This document shows, piece after piece, positions 58,290-64,000 of a stretch of DNA of 64,000 bases. The notes beneath the pieces are model-generated. The model did not search any database, was not told where the DNA came from, and worked only from the letters and a program-made list of their open reading frames with translations. Each line of letters starts with the position of its first letter. Within the stretch, counting starts at the first letter, position 1. The position numbers were made by a program, and so were the translations under genes. Source of the DNA: Ipomoea triloba (Eukaryota > Streptophyta > Magnoliopsida > Solanales > Convolvulaceae); assembly GCF_003576645.1 (NCBI RefSeq), contig NC_044924.1, positions 24,462,274-24,526,273 on the forward strand. The letters run 5' to 3'.

Positions 58290-59647
58290 GAATTAAAAAT
58301 TACTCCGTAATAATTTGCAATTTGCCTTTTATTAATAATAATCAATCCTGTTATTATTTTAAATCAATTTACCGTAATAATAATAATAATAATAATAATT
58401 ACTCCGGTTATTATCCGATTATATTATTATTATTATTATTATTATTATTAAGAATTAATAATTTGCAATTTACCTTTATTAATAATAATCAATCTTGTTA
58501 TTATTTTAAATCAATTTACCGTTTTTCACCGATTAAGAATTATTGCCTGTTTTATAATGTAATAATTATCAATCCTGATATTATTTTAAATCAATTTACC
58601 ATAATAATAATAATAATTACTCCTATTATTATCTGATTATATTATTATTATTATTAATATTATTATTAATAATTAAGAATTAATAATTTGCAATTTGCAT
58701 TTATTAATAATAATCAATCCTATTATTATTTTAAATTAATTTACCGTTTTTCACCGATTAAGAATTATTGTCTTTTTATAATGTACGTTAGCATGCAATT
58801 TCTATTTTATTCTATGCAATTTGCCTTTATTAAATCATTACAATTTGCCTTTATTAATAATAATCACTCCTGTTATTATTTTAAATCAATTTACCATTTT
58901 TCAACGATTAAGAATTATTGCCAAATCAATCCTGTTATTATTTTAAATCAATTTACAGTTTTTCGCCGATTAAAAATTATTGCCTTTTTTATAATGTACG
59001 TTAGCATGCAATTTCTATTTTATTGTATGCAATTTGCCTTTATTAAATCATTGCAATTTACTTTTATTAATAATAATCACTCCTATTATTATCCGATTAA
59101 GAATTAAGAATTTGCAATTTCCCTTTATTAATAATAATCACTCCTGTTATTATTTTAAATCAATTTACGGTTTTTCAACGATTAAGAATTATTGTCTAAT
59201 CACTCCTGCTATTATTTTAAATCAATTTACCGTTTTCAAAGATTAAGAATTATTGCATTTTTTATAATGTGTGTTAGTATGCAATTTCTCTTTTATTGTA
59301 TGCAATTTGCCTTTATTAAATCATTGCAATTTACCTTTATTAATAATAATCACTCCTTATTAAATCATTGCAAACACCAATTAATATTAATAACACAATA
59401 TCATATTAGATATATCACAAATTATATATCACCAATCACCAATCAATATTAACAACACAATATTACCATATTACCTTATGGCATTACATTATTAATAAAT
59501 ATGGATAATTAATAAAATAATAAATAAATAAATATTAACAATATTACCGTATTAGATATATCACAAATTATATATCACCAATCACCAATTAATATTATTA
59601 ATAAATATGGATAATGGCATTACATTATTAATAAATATGGATAATTA
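58133..59647 (+). repeat. 1515-bp direct repeat, copy 1
   Basis: Matches 59650-61164 with a constant offset of 1517 at every point I checked, with the predicted peptides identical in both. See copy 2. Confidence 0.9.
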
Positions 59648-59648
59648 A

Positions 59649-59649
59649 N
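59649..59649. other. Single 'n' between the 1515-bp copies
   Basis: Marks a contig join exactly at the border between two identical copies. Confidence 0.9.
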
Positions 59650-59770
59650 GATTAAGAATTATTGCCTTTTTATAATGTACGTTAGCATGCAATTTCTATT
59701 TTATTGTATGCAATTTGCCTAATAATTATTGATTATTGATTGATTAATCACTCATGTTAGTATCCGATTA

Positions 59771-59806
<36 letters not shown>

Positions 59807-61164
59807 GAATTAAAAATTACTCCGTAATAATTTGCAATTTGCCTTTTATTAATAATAATCAATCCTGTTATTATTTTAAATCAATTTACCGTAATAATAA
59901 TAATAATAATAATAATTACTCCGGTTATTATCCGATTATATTATTATTATTATTATTATTATTATTAAGAATTAATAATTTGCAATTTACCTTTATTAAT
60001 AATAATCAATCTTGTTATTATTTTAAATCAATTTACCGTTTTTCACCGATTAAGAATTATTGCCTGTTTTATAATGTAATAATTATCAATCCTGATATTA
60101 TTTTAAATCAATTTACCATAATAATAATAATAATTACTCCTATTATTATCTGATTATATTATTATTATTATTAATATTATTATTAATAATTAAGAATTAA
60201 TAATTTGCAATTTGCATTTATTAATAATAATCAATCCTATTATTATTTTAAATTAATTTACCGTTTTTCACCGATTAAGAATTATTGTCTTTTTATAATG
60301 TACGTTAGCATGCAATTTCTATTTTATTCTATGCAATTTGCCTTTATTAAATCATTACAATTTGCCTTTATTAATAATAATCACTCCTGTTATTATTTTA
60401 AATCAATTTACCATTTTTCAACGATTAAGAATTATTGCCAAATCAATCCTGTTATTATTTTAAATCAATTTACAGTTTTTCGCCGATTAAAAATTATTGC
60501 CTTTTTTATAATGTACGTTAGCATGCAATTTCTATTTTATTGTATGCAATTTGCCTTTATTAAATCATTGCAATTTACTTTTATTAATAATAATCACTCC
60601 TATTATTATCCGATTAAGAATTAAGAATTTGCAATTTCCCTTTATTAATAATAATCACTCCTGTTATTATTTTAAATCAATTTACGGTTTTTCAACGATT
60701 AAGAATTATTGTCTAATCACTCCTGCTATTATTTTAAATCAATTTACCGTTTTCAAAGATTAAGAATTATTGCATTTTTTATAATGTGTGTTAGTATGCA
60801 ATTTCTCTTTTATTGTATGCAATTTGCCTTTATTAAATCATTGCAATTTACCTTTATTAATAATAATCACTCCTTATTAAATCATTGCAAACACCAATTA
60901 ATATTAATAACACAATATCATATTAGATATATCACAAATTATATATCACCAATCACCAATCAATATTAACAACACAATATTACCATATTACCTTATGGCA
61001 TTACATTATTAATAAATATGGATAATTAATAAAATAATAAATAAATAAATATTAACAATATTACCGTATTAGATATATCACAAATTATATATCACCAATC
61101 ACCAATTAATATTATTAATAAATATGGATAATGGCATTACATTATTAATAAATATGGATAATTA
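59650..61164 (+). repeat. 1515-bp direct repeat, copy 2
   Basis: Starts immediately after the single 'n' at 59649 with the same bases as 58133. Identity ends at 61164/59647. Most simply a contig end placed twice. Confidence 0.9.
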
Positions 61165-61376
61165 TATGGATAATGGCATTACATTATTAATAAATATGGA
61201 TAATTAATAAAATAATGGCATTACATTATTAATAAATATGGATAATTAATAAAATAATAAATAAATAAATAATATCCATTATGATAATTAATAAAATAAT
61301 AAATAAATAAATAATATCCATTATATTGTTACTAAAATGCCCTCCAGTTTTGAGGGGAAAACTTTTGCTAGGAACT

Positions 61377-61378
61377 TC

Positions 61379-61428
<50 letters not shown>
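61377..61428. repeat. (ATT)n then (TA)n microsatellite
   Basis: About 15 ATT units followed by a short TATATATA, abutting the element at 61429. Confidence 0.9.
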
Positions 61429-62168
61429 GATTTTGGTTCAAATGCGGCAGCGAGCTCCGGTGCGGTCATGCGGCCTAATCAGCACCGTCCAATTTCATTA
61501 ATCTTACTGAAATTCGCGTATGTTTAAGTGGGGTTATTATGGTAATTTTAGTATTTATATTACATGAATTGGAATGGTGCATTTTAGTACATAGTGTGGT
61601 GCGTTTGAATACATGTTGTGGTGCGTTTTATTACGTATGTTGGTGCATTAACTGTGTTGTAGAATGGTGTGTTTTAATCTATCCGTTGGTGCATTTTCAT
61701 ACGTAAAATGATGTGTAACTGTGTTGTGGAATGGTGTGTTTTAATACGTCGTCTGGTGCATTTTAATACATTAAATGATGTGTATTTTAACACATGTGTT
61801 TCTAATAAGTGTGGTGCATTTTAATACGTATAATGGTGCATATTTTAGCACATATTTTCTAATATGTGCAAATTAATATGTGTAAATAGTGTATGCTTAT
61901 AATCTGACATGAGGCACGTTGTGGTACAGTTTAATACGTAGAATAATGTGTTTTATTAAGTATATTGATGAATTTTAAGTGAATAGACACATTTGGTATA
62001 TTGTGTGAAATGGTGTGTTTTATCGGTCCTCTGGTGCGTTTTAGTACGTAGAATGTTGTGTTCTGTAACATATATATATTGCGCGTTGATTTGATGAGTT
62101 GATATCATCTAATGGCTGAAAATAGGCCACACGGCCACACCTAATGACCAGGCCACACCTGAACTCTA

Positions 62169-62170
<2 letters not shown>
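61429..62170. mobile_element. TGCGG-ended element beside TA microsatellites (copy b)
   Basis: The left end has 'ggttcaaatgcggcagcgag', then 'ggtgcggtcatgcggcct' and 'atcagcaccg'. The reverse complement of the right end reads 'gagttcaggtgtggcc', 'aggtgtggccgtgtggcct' and 'ttttcagccatt', an imperfect TIR of about 50 bp. The interior has 'tggtgcattttaatacgt' repeats. The right side opens into (TA)n and the gap. Confidence 0.7.
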
Positions 62171-62235
<65 letters not shown>

Positions 62236-62658
62236 NNNNNNNNNNNNNNNNNNNNNNNNNNNNNNNNNNNNNNNNNNNNNNNNNNNNNNNNNNNNNNNNN
62301 NNNNNNNNNNNNNNNNNNNNNNNNNNNNNNNNNNNNNNNNNNNNNNNNNNNNNNNNNNNNNNNNNNNNNNNNNNNNNNNNNNNNNNNNNNNNNNNNNNNN
62401 NNNNNNNNNNNNNNNNNNNNNNNNNNNNNNNNNNNNNNNNNNNNNNNNNNNNNNNNNNNNNNNNNNNNNNNNNNNNNNNNNNNNNNNNNNNNNNNNNNNN
62501 NNNNNNNNNNNNNNNNNNNNNNNNNNNNNNNNNNNNNNNNNNNNNNNNNNNNNNNNNNNNNNNNNNNNNNNNNNNNNNNNNNNNNNNNNNNNNNNNNNNN
62601 NNNNNNNNNNNNNNNNNNNNNNNNNNNNNNNNNNNNNNNNNNNNNNNNNNNNNNNNNN

Positions 62659-62719
<61 letters not shown>
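62171..62719. repeat. (TA)n microsatellite with 423-bp gap
   Basis: TA runs at 62171-62235 and 62659-62719 enclose N at 62236-62658. The gap probably hides more TA or an insertion within it. Confidence 0.95.
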
Positions 62720-62722
<3 letters not shown>

Positions 62723-63251
62723 TGAGCTTTCGAAAAAAGTTGATATCAAAAGTTTGGTAGATGATTTTGCGTCTAAATGTGCAGGACGCATGTCACTTTT
62801 TAAATAAAATTTTATATGTATTTTTTATATAATATTTATATTTTGATACAACTTTTTGAACAACTATTATATATATATATATTACTCTTAAAAAGACCTA
62901 AAATAAGATATTGCATAGAGCCCAATTTTTATTGGAACGACCAAAATAAAATTTAGATTATGTACATACCCATTGGGGTTTGAACCTGTAATCTTTTACT
63001 TAGGACAGCTACAACTATGTCGCTTGACCACAAGGTATTTTGGTATAAACCCATTTTGATTGAATAAAAGATGAATGGGTGAGCAATTTTTAAATTAATT
63101 TAGAATTGTAGTCTTAATAAATTAATACTTTTCTTCCTACATTATTTTTAAACTTAAATTTACTTTTCTCATTTTTATTTTTCCACAAATAAATTAATGT
63201 CTAAGAAATATATTATTAAAGAAGTGTTATATTTGTGTGAGAAGTGGTATG
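62720..63251. other. Intergenic DNA with a tRNA-like fragment
   Basis: On the minus strand, 'ccttgtggtcaagcgacata' and 'caggttcaaaccccaatggg' (63037-62965) resemble pol III A and B boxes of a SINE. No tail or TSD was found. The rest is AT-rich without features. Confidence 0.4.
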
Positions 63252-63265
63252 TGCGCGCGCGCGCG

Positions 63266-63315
<50 letters not shown>
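63252..63315. repeat. (GC)n(TA)n(GT)n compound microsatellite
   Basis: gcgcgcgcgc, then tatatatata, then about 17 GT units, abutting the element at 63316. Confidence 0.92.
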
Positions 63316-63317
<2 letters not shown>

Positions 63318-64000
63318 CCCGTGCGGTTGGTCTTTTTAGGTGCGGTTGTGTGCTTGCTTAGGTGCGTAGTTTTTCTTCTTAAGGTGCGTGATTTTCTTTG
63401 TTAAGATGTGTGGTTTTGATTAAGGTGCGTCAGTGTTGAAACTTAAGAAGGAAAACTAAAGTTTTAGGTGCGTGATTTTCCTTAAGGTATGTGCATTGTT
63501 TTCCTTTTTAAGGTGTGTGGTTTGTGTGCTTAAGGTGCGTCAATGTTGAAACATAAGGTGCGTCAATCTAAAGCTTTAGGTGCGTGGTTTTCCTTCTTAA
63601 GGTGCGTTGTTTTCTTTCTTAAGGTGCGTGATTTGTATGCTTAAGGTGCGTTAGTGTTGAAACTTAAGGTTCCCCATTTAAAACTTTAGGTGCGTGGTTT
63701 GTGTTCTTAAGGCGCTTTTTTTGTGTGCTTAAAGTGTGGTTTGTGTGCTGAAGGTGCACCATTTAAAAACTTTAGTGAGTGATTTATTTTCGGAAGGTGT
63801 TTTGTTTGTGTGCTTAAGGTGTGTGGAACATACATTCAAACATGGAACATACTGTTCTAGCTAAGATATGCGCAACATCGTTCGCTGAACATATGATAAA
63901 AGAGAAGATTACATTAAATATACTTCTCAAAATATCCTTAATATTATCAATATATAAGCCTGACGAAGCAACAATTGAACTCAAACGGAGCTCTAGAATA
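63316..64000. mobile_element. TGCGG-type element, left part (copy c), runs off the window
   Basis: The left end 'cccgtgcggttggtc', then 'aggtgcggttgtgtgc', follows the end layout of copies a and b. The interior consists of 'cttaaggtgcgtggttt', 'gcgtcagtgttgaaac' repeats, a distinct minisatellite. The right end is not in the window. Confidence 0.5.

Larger units (their letters stand above)
57480..61330. repeat. AT-rich complex repeat array
   Basis: Units of variable order built from 'tgcaatttgcctttatta', '(aat)n cactcctgttattatttt', 'aaatcaatttaccgtttttc' and 'gattaagaattattgcc' recur many times. The predicted proteins (INNNQSCYYFKSIY...) are a by-product of the repeat and not genes. The array is interrupted by the GAGTTAAT foldback at 57535 and by (TTA)n microsatellites. 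Confidence 0.85.

Noticed and set aside
58322..60969. ORFs rich in Asn, Ile, Tyr in the AT-rich array
   Set aside because: Translations of tandem (aat)n and repeat units, repeated identically in the 1515-bp duplication.
62141..62791. YIYIYI ORFs
   Set aside because: Translations of the (TA)n run and N.
62965..63037. tRNA gene on the minus strand
   Set aside because: A and B boxes are suggestive but no paired acceptor stem or anticodon arm could be drawn, so I call it SINE-like. tRNAscan-SE would settle it.
1..64000. CRISPR arrays, bacterial operons, riboswitches, integrated virus
   Set aside because: None seen. Direct repeats are transposon or satellite repeats, and RT domains are of plant Tat and Copia types with LTRs and TSDs.

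Overview
This window is nuclear DNA of a flowering plant, almost certainly a eudicot. The evidence is spliced genes with GT-AG introns, a DUO1-type R2R3-MYB, a DUF1639 protein, plant Ty3/gypsy (Tat lineage), Ty1/copia, CACTA, Mutator-like and hAT-like elements, SINEs, and AT-rich intergenic DNA. An assignment to Solanales (for example Convolvulaceae) is only an impression. The sequence is a draft: there are two N-gaps (27110-27567 and 62236-62658) and two single 'n' joins (30774 and 59649). Both joins sit exactly at anomalies.

Host genes. (1) 276-3856 (+): 3' part of an alpha/beta-hydrolase (lipase-like) gene, eight exons visible. (2) 10648-13545 (+): decayed paralogue of the next gene. (3) 13892-16108 (+): intact four-exon histidine-phosphatase (phosphoglycerate-mutase-like) gene. 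(4) 35187-33415 (-): DUO1-type MYB, three exons. (5) 50991-49933 (-): DUF1639 protein, three exons. From memory, Arabidopsis also has a DUF1639 gene, several PGM-family genes and DUO1 side by side on chromosome 3, so this looks like an old microsyntenic block expanded by transposons.

Transposons. 23919-32592 is an 8.67-kb Tat-lineage LTR retrotransposon with 5-bp TSDs (AGTGT) and two 433-bp LTRs differing at six positions. Its gag-pol reads on the minus strand. A separate TATA-driven, spliced gene (Transposase_28-like antisense ORF) reads on the plus strand. Decayed copies of this antisense gene lie at 18660-19530 and at 39529-40072 + 47209-47640. The second is split by a Tnt1-like Copia element (40073-47203, TSD ATTGG), which is itself split by a CACTA element (43500-47168, TSD AAC), giving a three-level nest. 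A second, internally deleted Copia element is at 52160-54770, with a SINE in its right LTR.

Small elements form recognisable families: GAGTTAAT foldbacks with 10-bp TSDs (2941, 14937, 57535); minisatellite-bearing elements with 9-bp TSDs (38070, 56050); TGCGG-ended elements bounded by TA-type microsatellites (5884, 61429, 63316); a MULE-type MITE inserted into a relative (35856-37945); hAT-like GGGTGTGTTTG elements (20637, 21495); and SINEs with long TSDs (4282, 48649, 54509). The 57.5-61.3 kb stretch is an AT-rich repeat array containing a perfect 1515-bp duplication next to a single 'n', probably an assembly artefact.
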